This document shows, piece after piece, positions 27,245-36,012 of a DNA stretch of 64,000 nucleotides (its first letter is position 1; each line of letters opens with the position of its first letter). The DNA is from Hymenobacter latericoloratus (lineage in GTDB: Bacteria > Bacteroidota > Bacteroidia > Cytophagales > Hymenobacteraceae): the NCBI RefSeq assembly GCF_014199535.1, contig NZ_JACHNV010000001.1, forward strand, positions 186,001 through 250,000, written 5' to 3'. The position numbers and the translations under genes are program-made. Under the pieces are notes generated by a model that saw only the letters and a list, made by a program, of their open reading frames with translations, ran no database searches and had not been told where the DNA came from.

Positions 27245-29251
27245 ATGAAGTCTCGGTTTCTTTTTGTCTTGTTACTGACGGTGTCCAGCCTGACCACCTG
27301 CCGCACGGCCCGCGTGACGGATGCGTACGCCGCCTACCCCACTTACAACGGCCCCGACCTGGGCCTGACGTTCATCAAAGGCCAGGCCCGCCTGCGGGTG
27401 TGGGCGCCCACCGCCGAAAAGCTGCAGCTCAAGCTCTACGCCGAAGGCACGGGCGGCGCGCCCGTGGCCGAGTACGCCATGCAGAAATCCGGGGGCGGGA
27501 CGTGGGTGTACACGCTGCCGGCCCAGCCCGCCGGACGGTTTTACGTGGTGCAGGCCACCATTAAGGGCAAGCAGATGGCCGAAGTGCCCGACCCCTACGT
27601 GCACGCCGTGGGCCTGAACGGGCAGCGCGGGGCCCTGCTCGACCCGGCCGCCGTAAATCCCCCCAACTGGACCGACGACCTCCGGCCCCGGCTAAAGCAG
27701 CCCACCGACCTAGTCATTGGGGAAGCCCACATCCGCGACCTGACCATGCATCCGCAGTCGGGCGTGCGGCACCAGGGCAAGTTTCTGGGCGTAGCCGAAG
27801 CCGATACCCGCGGCCCGGCCGGCGTCAAAACCGGCCTCGACCACCTCACGGAGCTGGGCATCACGCACCTGCACCTGCTGCCTACCAACGACTTTGCTTC
27901 CATTGATGAAAGCCGGCTGGCAGAAAACCTCTACAACTGGGGCTACGACCCCCTGCACTACTCCGTGCCGGAAGGCTCCTTCGCCACCAACCCCGCCGAC
28001 CCCGCGGCCCGCATCCGGGAGATGAAGCAGCTGGTGCGAAACCTCCACCGCAACGGCCTGCGCCTGGTGCTCGACGTGGTGTACAACCACACGGCCGAGG
28101 CTGGCCGCAGCTCCTTCGAGCAGCTGGTGCCCGGGTACTACTACCGCCACACCCCCGATGGCGGCTACTCCAACGCCTCCGCCTGCGGAAATGAAGTAGC
28201 CTCCGAGCGGCCCATGGTGCGCAAGCTCATTGTGGAGTCGGTGGCGTACTGGGCCCGCGAGTACCACGCGGACGGCTTCCGGTTTGATTTGATGGGGGTG
28301 CTGGACCTGCGCACTATGCGCGCCGTGCGCGTGGCCCTCGACCAGATTGACCACAGCATTCTGATGTACGGCGAAGGCTGGGCGGCCGGGGCCAGCCCGC
28401 TGCCGGAAGCCGAGCGGGCTCTCAAAGCCAACATTGGGAAGCTGGACCGGGTAGCTGCCTTCAGTGATGAGCTGCGCGACGGCGTGAAAGGCCATTTTGC
28501 CCGCCGCACCGAGCCGGGCTTTGCCAGCGGGCAGCCGGGACTGGAAGAAAGCGTGAAGTTTGGGATTGTGGCAGCCACCCAGCATCCGCAGCTCGACTAC
28601 AGCAAGGTAAACTACTCGAAAGGGCCCTGGGCCGCCTCGCCCCAGCAAACCATCAACTACGTGGCCTGCCACGACGATCAGGTGCTCTGGGATAAGCTGG
28701 CGGCCTCCAACCCCGCCGCCTCCGAGGCCGACCGAATGAGGATGGATTTGCTCAGCAACACCATCGTGTTTACCTCGCAGGGCGTGCCCTTTCTGCCCAT
28801 CGGCGACGAGTTTCTGCGCAGTAAAGGCGGTTCCCACAACTCCTTCAACGAGCCCGACGCCATCAACCAGATAGACTGGAGCCGCAAGACCCGGTACGCC
28901 CGCGTGTACGAGTTTTACCGCCAGCTGATTGCCCTGCGCCGCGCCCACCCGGCCTTCCGCCTGCCCACCCAGGAGCTGGTGCAGCGGCACCTGGAGTTTT
29001 TGCCCAACCTGCCCGCCACTACCATTGGCTACCGCCTGAAAGACTACGCCGGCGGCGACACCTGGGACACGATTGTGGTACTGTTCAACGGCAACCGCCA
29101 GCCCGCCCGCCTGCCCATTCCGGCCGCCCGCTACTCCGTGGTGCTGGCCGAAGATCAAATCAACCCCGCAGGCCTGCGCCAGATAGAAGGGGTAGGCGAA
29201 ACCATGACCATAGAAGTCCCCGCCTCCTCCGCCCTGATCCTGGTGAAGTAG
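27245..29251 (+). CDS. pulA: Type I pullulanase (GH13)
   Basis: A 668-residue exported debranching enzyme for alpha-1,6 bonds in pullulan, glycogen or starch. The N terminus MKSRFLFVLLLTVSSLTTC is a signal peptide, possibly a lipoprotein one (Cys19). A CBM48-like domain (about 40-140) precedes the GH13 barrel. The type I signature YNWGYDP is present. Catalytic parts: DGFRFDLMGV (nucleophile Asp), YGEGW (acid Glu) and CHDDQVLWDK (transition-state Asp). The C-terminal beta domain ends in PASSALILVK. No starch-use cluster (susC/D) is adjacent. Confidence 0.95.
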   Translation: MKSRFLFVLLLTVSSLTTCRTARVTDAYAAYPTYNGPDLGLTFIKGQARLRVWAPTAEKLQLKLYAEGTGGAPVAEYAMQKSGGGTWVYTLPAQPAGRFYVVQATIKGKQMAEVPDPYVHAVGLNGQRGALLDPAAVNPPNWTDDLRPRLKQPTDLVIGEAHIRDLTMHPQSGVRHQGKFLGVAEADTRGPAGVKTGLDHLTELGITHLHLLPTNDFASIDESRLAENLYNWGYDPLHYSVPEGSFATNPADPAARIREMKQLVRNLHRNGLRLVLDVVYNHTAEAGRSSFEQLVPGYYYRHTPDGGYSNASACGNEVASERPMVRKLIVESVAYWAREYHADGFRFDLMGVLDLRTMRAVRVALDQIDHSILMYGEGWAAGASPLPEAERALKANIGKLDRVAAFSDELRDGVKGHFARRTEPGFASGQPGLEESVKFGIVAATQHPQLDYSKVNYSKGPWAASPQQTINYVACHDDQVLWDKLAASNPAASEADRMRMDLLSNTIVFTSQGVPFLPIGDEFLRSKGGSHNSFNEPDAINQIDWSRKTRYARVYEFYRQLIALRRAHPAFRLPTQELVQRHLEFLPNLPATTIGYRLKDYAGGDTWDTIVVLFNGNRQPARLPIPAARYSVVLAEDQINPAGLRQIEGVGETMTIEVPASSALILVK

Positions 29252-29253
29252 TG

Positions 29254-29413
29254 AAATTGTCAGGGCGAGGTACGAAGCCCTCCTTCCTCTACGTGTGACA
29301 AGCCTAATAAACCGACAAGCCCTTGACGTAGGGTAGCGTCAAGGGCTTGTCACGTTTCAGGGGGTAGGGACGTTGGTCAGGAAGGATGGCTTCGTACCTC
29401 GCCCTGACAATTT
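29254..29413. repeat. Compound palindrome, copy A, between convergent genes
   Basis: Outer 26 bp arms (29254-29279 and 29388-29413) are perfect inverted copies. An inner 15 bp palindrome GACAAGCCCTTGACG (29314-29328) pairs with 29337-29351. A second copy occurs at 41250-41422. It fills the space between the pullulanase and patatin genes. Confidence 0.9.
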
Positions 29414-29427
29414 TACCATCTCACCAC

Positions 29428-31764
29428 TTACTCCAACGACCGTTCGCGGAATAGCACGTAGCCGATGTGGGCAAACACGCCGAAGCGGTGGTTGCGGTCG
29501 TCGTAGTGGATGGCTTGCACAGAGAGCGGGCCCACGGGCGTCTGGTACACCAGGCCGGTCATGAGGGTGAGGTAGGGACGGGTTACGCTGTTGGAGCGGC
29601 GCACCAGCACGGGGTTGTCGTAGGCGGGGCGCCAGGGGCGCACCAGTACGTGGGCGAAGGCCTCCGCCCGCCACTCAACCCCCCGAAAAATACCCTTGAC
29701 GTAGCGCAGGCCCAGGCCCGCGTAGGCCGTGCCCCGGTAGTTGTCCAGAAACAGGGTTCGGGAGTCGGGCAGGGGTAGGAAAGCGGCCGAGGTGGTCAGC
29801 GAGGAGCGGTACGTGGCAAAGGCGCCCTGAGTGCTGGCCACGGCATCCACCACGTAACCCCAGGCGTTGGTTTTGGCCCCTACGGAGTCGGTTTTACTGA
29901 GAGAGAAATATTGCTCCGAGAACAGCGAAGCCCGCACCCAGCGCTGGTTTTTGGTCCGGCCTTCCACGCCGTTGGAGGTAGTGCCCGGGTCATATTTTTC
30001 CTGGCCCGTAATGCCGCGCACAGCAAACTCTACCCGTCGGCCTTTGGTAGCGTACTGGCGGCGGTCGAGGGAGTTGCGCTCGAAGCGCAGCCCCGCCGTG
30101 ATGCCCTGGAAGCGGTTCAAATCCAACTCATCGGTGCTGCTGACTTCGCTGGTATTGGCAAACCGGTCGCGGTTGGTGAAAGCGCCAATATCCAGGATAT
30201 AGCGGCTGCGGTAGTTGGGGCTGATGCCAATGTTAATACCCGTTTTCAGGTCGCGCTGCACCAGCTGGCTAGTTTCGGCATTCTGGCCCAGCAGGCCGCC
30301 CGTGTCCTGGTAGTTCAGGTTGTTGAAGGTGATAATCGGCTCGAAGTACAGCGGAATCTGGCCGGGCACGCTCACCCGGAACGAGCCCTGCACGGCGTTG
30401 TAGAAGCGGCCCACCGTGGCGTTGGCGCGCACTGTGTAGAGGTAGCGGTTGAGGTAGCGGTAGGCCCCGCCCAGGTAAAAGTTGCTCATGGAGCGCGAGG
30501 ACAGCAGCACGCCCAGGTCGGCGGTGAGGTTGTTGGCCTGGCGGGCGTCAATGTTCAGGCCGTAGCCCTTCTGCTGCTCGGAGTAGCGCACCCGGGGGTA
30601 CACGTTGGTAAAGAAATCGTTGCTGACGAGGCGGAAATAGCCTTCCTCAATGTCGCTGGGGGAGTAGGTGGAACCAGTACGCTGGAAGAAGCGCCGCACA
30701 AACTCCTGCTGCTGCCGGGGCAGGCCCTGCACCGTTACGCTGGTAAAATCGGGCCGGGGCGCCCGCTCCTGAAACGCCCGGCGGCGCTGCTGCAGGGCCA
30801 GCGTGTCTTCGCGGCGCGGAATACGCCTGAGCATCAGGGCCAGCTTTTCCTGAGCCGCGTTTTCGCCCAGGGCTACCAGCCGGCGCACCCGGCCGAAATC
30901 GGCGGCCGTGTAGTCGGTCAGATCAGGCTGGATGAAGATGCCGTTGGGGCCCACCGACAACGTATCGGCGGCATTGGAGCCCAGAAACACCAAGGTGCTG
31001 GTCAGTAGCTGGTCGTCCTTTTCCTTGGGGTATTTGCGGTACGCCACGTCGCCTACGTTCACCCCAATAATCACATCGGGCTTGAACTCATCCTTAATAA
31101 CGCCGGTCGGGAAGTTGTCCACCACGGCCCCGTCAAAGAGGTAGCGGCCGTCTTCCTGCCGGATAGGGCGGAAGGCCAGCGGAAACGCCATAGAGTTGCG
31201 CACCGCATCGGAGAGGGAGCCGCTGCGCTGAATCACTTTCTGGCGCGTGAACACCTCCGAGGCCACGGCCCGGTAGGGCACAAACAGGTTATCGAAGTTG
31301 TAGTTGGCAATGGCGCCGGCCGGGGCCAGCATGGTCGCCAGCACATAGTTCAGGGTAGCATCATTAATGATGCGCGGCGTTACGCGGGTGCGAAAAGCCG
31401 AGTCGATGGACAAGCCCAGGTGCAGGGCCGCGGGCGAAGGATCGGCGTCGTAGAAGTTGAACACCTTGCCCTCCAGCGGACGGTTGGCCACCCAGTTCTG
31501 AAACTCGGGCTTGAGCACAATTTCCTCGATTTCCTCGGGCGAGTAGCCGGCCGCGTACATGCCGCCTACAATAGCCCCCATGCTGGTGCCCACAATGTAG
31601 TCGATGGGGATGCGGTTCTTTTCCAGCACTTTCAGCACGCCTACGTGGGCCAGGCCCTTGGCCCCGCCGCCGCTGAGTACCAGCCCCACTTTTTGAGCCT
31701 GCGCAACGGTGGCACTCAATAGCCAGAGGCCCAGCAGTAAAAAAAAACGGTAGTGTTTCGGCAT
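29428..31764 (-). CDS. Patatin-like phospholipase with BamA/POTRA outer-membrane domain (type Vd-like)
   Basis: A 778-residue protein with signal peptide (MPKHYRFFLLLGLWLLSATVAQAQ). The patatin domain (about 25-310) has GGGAKG (oxyanion), GTSMG (Ser61 nucleophile) and DGAVVDNFP (catalytic Asp), so lipid acyl hydrolase activity is expected. A POTRA-like stretch (VTVQGLPRQQQEFVRRFF) follows, then a 16-strand BamA-type barrel to the C terminus. The order resembles PlpD-type (type Vd) proteins, which carry the enzyme on their own outer-membrane barrel. Whether the enzyme faces outside or the periplasm is not shown. A GGTGAGATGG string lies right after the stop codon. Confidence 0.92.
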   Translation of the reverse strand: MPKHYRFFLLLGLWLLSATVAQAQKVGLVLSGGGAKGLAHVGVLKVLEKNRIPIDYIVGTSMGAIVGGMYAAGYSPEEIEEIVLKPEFQNWVANRPLEGKVFNFYDADPSPAALHLGLSIDSAFRTRVTPRIINDATLNYVLATMLAPAGAIANYNFDNLFVPYRAVASEVFTRQKVIQRSGSLSDAVRNSMAFPLAFRPIRQEDGRYLFDGAVVDNFPTGVIKDEFKPDVIIGVNVGDVAYRKYPKEKDDQLLTSTLVFLGSNAADTLSVGPNGIFIQPDLTDYTAADFGRVRRLVALGENAAQEKLALMLRRIPRREDTLALQQRRRAFQERAPRPDFTSVTVQGLPRQQQEFVRRFFQRTGSTYSPSDIEEGYFRLVSNDFFTNVYPRVRYSEQQKGYGLNIDARQANNLTADLGVLLSSRSMSNFYLGGAYRYLNRYLYTVRANATVGRFYNAVQGSFRVSVPGQIPLYFEPIITFNNLNYQDTGGLLGQNAETSQLVQRDLKTGINIGISPNYRSRYILDIGAFTNRDRFANTSEVSSTDELDLNRFQGITAGLRFERNSLDRRQYATKGRRVEFAVRGITGQEKYDPGTTSNGVEGRTKNQRWVRASLFSEQYFSLSKTDSVGAKTNAWGYVVDAVASTQGAFATYRSSLTTSAAFLPLPDSRTLFLDNYRGTAYAGLGLRYVKGIFRGVEWRAEAFAHVLVRPWRPAYDNPVLVRRSNSVTRPYLTLMTGLVYQTPVGPLSVQAIHYDDRNHRFGVFAHIGYVLFRERSLE

Positions 31765-32038
31765 ATAACCGGGTAGTAGAAAACGTGAAAAGCCCCAGCA
31801 GTGGGGCGCGTTTCCCTACGCATACGGTTGAGGGGAGTTGCCCTTCGCTACCCGAAAGTCAGCGCTTCAGCGCCGGAAGTAAAGCAGGGCCTTATTTAAA
31901 GCAAGGCTCGACGCTAATCTACCGGGTTGTGGGGCGCTTGGGGTAGGGCCGCCAGGGTGGCGCGGACCGTGGCTTGTTGGCTGCCGGGGTTGCGTTACCT
32001 GCGGGCAGCGGGCCGGGGCTCCCGCTCCGGCCGCTCGC

Positions 32039-32410
32039 TCACCACTTCTTAAAGATGACGTACACGGCCGCCACCAGCAGGGCAAAGCCTACCACGTGGT
32101 TCCAGGCCAGCTTATCGGTTTTGAAGACGAACACGGCGCAGAGCGTGAACACCGTCAGGGAAATAACTTCCTGAATAACTTTGAGTTGAAACAAGCTGAA
32201 CGGCCCGCCATTTTCCTCGAAGCCGATGCGGTTGGCCGGTACCTGAAACACATATTCGAAAAACGCCAGCCCCCAGCTAATCAGGATAACGCCCACCAGC
32301 CCCAGCCCGTGCAGCCAGCTGATTTTCCTGAACTGCAGGTGCCCGTACCAGGCAAACGTCATGAACAGGTTGGAAACAAGCAGCAGCGCAATAGTGGCAA
32401 GGCTTTTCAT
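32039..32410 (-). CDS. DUF486 / DMT-type small membrane protein
   Basis: A 123-residue inner-membrane protein with four helices: residues 4-23, 33-52, 75-97 and 103-121. It begins MKSLATIALLLVSNLFMTFAWYGHL and has the family-typical ISWGLAFFEYVFQVPANRIG segment. DUF486 proteins are related to drug/metabolite transporters; no substrate is known. The stop codon TGA lies in TGGTGAGCG. It follows a 274 bp spacer after the patatin gene start without recognisable elements. Confidence 0.87.
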   Translation of the reverse strand: MKSLATIALLLVSNLFMTFAWYGHLQFRKISWLHGLGLVGVILISWGLAFFEYVFQVPANRIGFEENGGPFSLFQLKVIQEVISLTVFTLCAVFVFKTDKLAWNHVVGFALLVAAVYVIFKKW

Positions 32411-32415
32411 GAAAA

Positions 32416-32669
32416 TGGTGAACTGGTGAGATAGTGAAATGGTGAGTTTGATGCGCAGGGGCCCGGCCTTACTGGGGTACTATCCGACGAGGCGAAAACA
32501 ATCAACTCCCCAACGAGGCGGCCCCCAAACGCTACAACAGGCAGTGCCACCTCGTTGGGGAGTTGAACGGATAAAATAGGCCGCCTGCCGATATGCGGCC
32601 CCGCCAGAGCACCCGCGCTACTAGCGCCGCCGGAACGTCAAACTCACCATCTCACTATTTCACCACTTA
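32416..32669. repeat. Nested palindrome with GGTGAG outer arms
   Basis: Outer arms: GAACTGGTGAGATAGTGAAA-type string at 32416-32449 and its approximate inverse at 32640-32669. Inner arms: TCAACTCCCCAACGAGG (32502-32518) and its exact inverse (32550-32566) with a 31 bp loop. The region separates two minus-strand genes, and the right outer arm runs over the stop codon of the phospholipase gene. Confidence 0.82.
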
Positions 32670-33644
32670 ATCCTCGTGGCCGGCAACGGGCGTAGTTGGG
32701 GCCTGGGCGGCCTGTTTGGCTTCGAGGGCCAGGCGCTGCTGCTCTTTCTCGGAGGGCGTGCGGGGTAGAGCATTGAGGTCGGGTTGGCCGGCATCTACCC
32801 AAGCCGTGTACCAGAAAGCCCCCACCAGGCGCAGAGCCAGCCGCATCTGCCGCTCCACCTGCCCGTTCAGGCGCTGGTGATACTCACGGGCGAAGTCGCG
32901 GGAGTAGGTGCGCACCGTGAGGTTGCCGCGCTGCTCGAAGCCGTATTTCCGGTCGTCGGGCAGCTTCCGGCTCAGCTCCCGCTCAAACCCCAGCACCGAA
33001 TCGACGGCCGCGTGGGAGCGGCCCACCGCCGCCCAGATGGTTTGGGTCGGGCGGTCGAGGTAGGGGGCGGGGCCGGTAAAGAAATCGTAGCCGGCGCTGA
33101 GCAGCTCGGGCAGGCGGCTTTCCCAGAGGGCATGAATGCCGCGCTGCCCCGTCAGCTGCCCGTTGTAGTTGTGGGTGGTGTGCAGGGGCACGCAGGCATC
33201 GGCAATGTAGTGGCCCATGTCGGCCGAGAGGTGCAGAATCCGGTCGGTGTCGTGGGCCTGAAACGCGGCCGTAAGCTGCCCCTTCATGCGGGCCACCTGC
33301 CAGGGCACGATGCCGTGGCGCAGCAAGGAGTCTTCGCCGAGTTGGGCCACTGCATCGGGGTAGGAGCGGGGCAGCTTGTACACGGCCGAGTCGCCGTACA
33401 CGTCCACATCCAGAAAGTGGCGCGGGGCCTCGCCGGGCACCACCGTGCGGCGCGAGTCGGGCCGGGTGGCGTTATCAGTCAGGTAGTCGATGTTGGCCTT
33501 GTAGAAGCCAATCATGTCGGGCGGCAGCGTAAATACAGCCAGCCGGTTAATGAGCCGGTGACTGAAAAAACCCCAGGCCTGGGCCGTGCCGGTAGAGGCT
33601 AGCACAAGCACTCCCGTTATAGTGAGTAAGAATAAGCGTCGCAT
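32667..33644 (-). CDS. Zinc-dependent phospholipase C / S1-P1-like exported protein
   Basis: A 325-residue protein, signal peptide MRRLFLLTITGVLVLASTGTAQA. The mature N terminus WGFFSHRLINRLAVFTLP matches the Trp/His start of the S1-P1/phospholipase C fold, in which the first Trp binds zinc. Other zinc ligands: HFLDVD, then HLSADMGHYIADACVPLHTTHNYN. The metal site is complete, so hydrolysis of a phosphodiester (lipid or nucleic acid) in the periplasm or outside is expected; the substrate is not clear. The C-terminal 40 residues are Ala/Gln/Glu-rich. Confidence 0.88.
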   Translation of the reverse strand: MRRLFLLTITGVLVLASTGTAQAWGFFSHRLINRLAVFTLPPDMIGFYKANIDYLTDNATRPDSRRTVVPGEAPRHFLDVDVYGDSAVYKLPRSYPDAVAQLGEDSLLRHGIVPWQVARMKGQLTAAFQAHDTDRILHLSADMGHYIADACVPLHTTHNYNGQLTGQRGIHALWESRLPELLSAGYDFFTGPAPYLDRPTQTIWAAVGRSHAAVDSVLGFERELSRKLPDDRKYGFEQRGNLTVRTYSRDFAREYHQRLNGQVERQMRLALRLVGAFWYTAWVDAGQPDLNALPRTPSEKEQQRLALEAKQAAQAPTTPVAGHED

Positions 33645-33677
33645 AAGAGAATGATAAATAAGTTGAAAATAAGCGCG

Positions 33678-34454
33678 TTACCAGGAAATAACCTGAAAAT
33701 CGGTTAGTAGCCGGCAGGGTCGGCGCTGGGCGTCCAGGCCCACGTAGGTGGCGTAGCTACCGTCCCCGAAACCCGTCGAGAAGGCCGCTACCGTATCGGG
33801 CGGCATGGCATACAGGAAGCCAGGGCTCGGCGACTCTGCGTCAAGCCGGAAACTGGTAATCATCAGATTTTCTGAGGCTGCCGGGTCGGCCAGATACCGG
33901 TTCAGGGGCTCCACGCTGGCCGCATCCATAAACAAGGCCATACCCCCATCAACTGGGTAGCCGTAATACTCTTTGCTGCGGAGCGGCAACGGCTTCTGGC
34001 CAGGTAACAAGGCTGGCTCCCAGCTCACTACAGGCGCCGCCGAGAACAGAATGCGGGCAAATGCTACTCGCTCGTCGCCGTTGAAGCGGGCCATAGCCAG
34101 CTCGACCGGAAACCGCCCCCGGGGAAAGAGGGTCGTAAACGGCTGGGTTTGCGAATGCAGCGAAACCGGATCGGCGGCTACTATCCGCCCCGATGGCACC
34201 GGCAGATTGCCCAGAAAATGAGCGTACAGTGTGAACTGCAGGCTGTCCTGGCTTATTTGGGTGTCAGGGAAAAAGCTGGTTTCAAAAATAGCCGGCTCGG
34301 CCTGCACCGCATACGGGCGCTGGCTGACCGTTGCCCGACCCGGTGAGAGTACATAACCGGTAGCAAACGGCACAGTAGAGGCGGTGGGGGTACTGCATCC
34401 ACTCAGCAGCGCTGCCGCTCCCAATAATCGAAGTAGAGTAGAAATAAACACCAT
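33678..34454 (-). CDS. Hypothetical lipoprotein, DUF4241-like
   Basis: A 258-residue protein from ATG 34454: MVFISTLLRLLGAAALLSGC is a lipoprotein signal peptide. The mature part is beta-rich: GRIVAADPVS, GRFPVELAMARFNGDERVAFARILFS, YGYPVDGGMALFMD, FSTGFGDGSYATYVGLD. The repeated order (setting a value, GDERVA, YPVDGG, GFGDG) resembles DUF4241 proteins, which occur as toxin-immunity or hypothetical proteins. I recognise the pattern but do not know the function. The last residues (QVISW) match the family end. Confidence 0.65.
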   Translation of the reverse strand: MVFISTLLRLLGAAALLSGCSTPTASTVPFATGYVLSPGRATVSQRPYAVQAEPAIFETSFFPDTQISQDSLQFTLYAHFLGNLPVPSGRIVAADPVSLHSQTQPFTTLFPRGRFPVELAMARFNGDERVAFARILFSAAPVVSWEPALLPGQKPLPLRSKEYYGYPVDGGMALFMDAASVEPLNRYLADPAASENLMITSFRLDAESPSPGFLYAMPPDTVAAFSTGFGDGSYATYVGLDAQRRPCRLLTDFQVISW

Positions 34455-34506
34455 GCAATATGACAAGGAAGAGCTAGGTAATCAGCTTCCTCAGGCTGCT
34501 ATACAA

Positions 34507-34557
34507 ACAGGTGGCAGCATAATGCCCGGTTGTCCCGAGCATCATCCTGCCACCTGT
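34507..34557 (-). terminator. Terminator-like hairpin after def
   Basis: ACAGGTGGCAG and its exact inverse with a 29 nt loop, followed on the minus strand by TTTGT. Confidence 0.55.
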
Positions 34558-34581
34558 GCTTAGCTAACTCACTTTTCGGGT

Positions 34582-35181
34582 TTACCGCCGGCCCTGGCCC
34601 ACGAAGCGCATGCGGTAATCGGCATTCACGTCGCCTTTGCTGATGCGGGCCAACTTGCCCTTGAGCAGCTGCTTTTTCAGGCCTGAGGCGTAATCAGTGA
34701 ATAGGATACCTTCCAGGTGGTCGTATTCGTGCTGAATCACGCGGGCCGTCATGCCCGAGAAGGTTTCCTCGTGCACTTGGCGGTTTTCGTCCTCGTAGCG
34801 CAGCACAATGGTAGCGTGGCGTACCACTTTCTCCCGGATGCCCGGAATGCTGAGGCAGCCTTCCTCAAAGCCCCACTCCTCGCCGGTTTCACTTACCATG
34901 CGGGGGTTAATGAAAGCGCGCTTTACGGGGGCGGCGGTAGGCTCTTCAATGATGGGGTTGCCTTCTTCGTCCTCGTCGAGCATAGGAGCCGAGTCGATGA
35001 CGAACAGGCGGATGCTTTTGCCAACCTGGGGCGCCGCCAGGCCCACGCCGTGGGCGTGGTACATGGTGTCGAACATGTCGGCAATAATCTGTTTCAGCTC
35101 CGCCGCCGGAAAGTCGGCGGGCAGGTCTTTGGCCGGCGTTTTCAGCACCGGGTCGCCGAAGGCAACAATGGGGTAAATCAT
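34582..35181 (-). CDS. def: Peptide deformylase
   Basis: A 199-residue metalloenzyme that removes the formyl group from new proteins. All three motifs are present: HGVGLAAPQVG, EGCLSIPG (metal Cys) and QHEYDHLEG (metal His pair and catalytic Glu). An acidic insertion of about 15 residues (LDEDEEGNPIIEEPTA) between motifs 1 and 2 is typical for Bacteroidota. The ATG at 35181 overlaps the ruvX stop by 4 bp, so the two are coupled. Confidence 0.97.
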   Translation of the reverse strand: MIYPIVAFGDPVLKTPAKDLPADFPAAELKQIIADMFDTMYHAHGVGLAAPQVGKSIRLFVIDSAPMLDEDEEGNPIIEEPTAAPVKRAFINPRMVSETGEEWGFEEGCLSIPGIREKVVRHATIVLRYEDENRQVHEETFSGMTARVIQHEYDHLEGILFTDYASGLKKQLLKGKLARISKGDVNADYRMRFVGQGRR

Positions 35182-35588
35182 CGGGATGCGAGGAAAGATT
35201 GCAGAATGATAGTGGCCGATACTTTATCGACGGTGGCTTTGTCGCGGCGGTCTTTCTTGCTCAGCCCCCCGGCCAGCATGGCCGCGTGGGCCATACGGGA
35301 GGTAAACCGCTCGTCTACCTCGTGCACCGGCACGCCCGGAAACTCCTTGCGCAGCCGCCGTACTACCCCCACTACGGCCGGGGTAGAGTCAGTGGCTTCG
35401 TTATTGAGGTTTTTGGGCATGCCTATCACTAGGGCCGCCAGGGGCTCGCGGAGGTGGTAGGCTTTCAGGTACGCCAGCAGGTCCTGGCTGTGCACCGTGT
35501 CGAGGGGGGTAGCAATGAGCTGAAGCGGGTCCGTAACGGCCAGCCCCACGCGCTTATGCCCGTAGTCGATGGCAAGAATCCGGCCCAT
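35178..35588 (-). CDS. ruvX: Holliday junction resolvase-like RuvX (YqgF)
   Basis: A 136-residue RNase-H-fold protein. Start at ATG 35588: MGRILAIDYGHKRVGLAVTD holds the first catalytic Asp. Later VIGMPKNLNN and VDERFTS contribute the remaining acidic site. YqgF proteins act in 16S rRNA 5' end maturation, and a resolvase role was also proposed. A longer frame upstream adds a hydrophobic, unlikely leader. The 4 bp overlap with def makes a two-gene operon. Confidence 0.93.
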   Translation of the reverse strand: MGRILAIDYGHKRVGLAVTDPLQLIATPLDTVHSQDLLAYLKAYHLREPLAALVIGMPKNLNNEATDSTPAVVGVVRRLRKEFPGVPVHEVDERFTSRMAHAAMLAGGLSKKDRRDKATVDKVSATIILQSFLASR

Positions 35589-35651
35589 CGCAAAAACAAG
35601 AAGTAGAAAGCCAAGCAACAACGGTTCAGCTCCTTAGCTGCTGCCGCGCCC

Positions 35652-35659
35652 CAAAGATA
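35652..35659 (-). promoter_or_regulatory. -7 box for ruvX-def
   Basis: Minus strand TATCTTTG, a perfect TAnnTTTG match, 64 nt before the ruvX start. Confidence 0.55.
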
Positions 35660-35904
35660 CGATACCCGCCCGGAAAGGTGACGCCGCCGGAGCTCAACCG
35701 TGCAATCCGGTGGTGCGGCCAGGGCGTACGTTGGCCGGGCAAACAACTAGCTTGAGCGAGCAGCGCCCGTCTTTCCAAAATCATAAAATAATCTTTGCAC
35801 CGGGTTCATATTCAGGTAATTCTCGAGCGTTGGAATCCGCTGGAAAAGAAGATTATTTAGCGTTTAATTCATAAAAAATTGCATTGTTATTCGAAAATAC
35901 ATAT

Positions 35905-35920
35905 CCCCCTATGTAGGGGG
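35905..35920. promoter_or_regulatory. Perfect palindrome CCCCCTATGTAGGGGG
   Basis: Seven-base arms around a 2 bp centre, in an AT-rich control region 93 bp before the protease start. It looks like a dimeric regulator site, or a small hairpin; no T run follows, so it is unlikely to be a terminator. Confidence 0.5.
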
Positions 35921-36012
35921 TGGGTTTCTTGGAATAGTTTCAATAGTTTTGAAGGACTGTCTGTACCGCACGCTGCCGAATATCGCCTAAACCTCTACTC
36001 TCTCAGCGCTTT

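Larger units (their letters stand above)
35589..36012. other. 424 bp divergent intergenic region between ruvX and ctpA
   Basis: Holds the ruvX promoter, an AT-rich stretch (35770-35900) and a perfect 16 bp palindrome at 35905-35920. No gene seen. Confidence 0.6.

Noticed and set aside
27710..29158. 482-codon open frame antisense to pullulanase
   Set aside because: Same reason: no domain, strong GH13 motifs on the opposite strand.
29254..29413. Insertion sequence ends with a transposase
   Set aside because: Long inverted arms are present, but there is no transposase ORF between or near them; treated as a non-coding palindrome.
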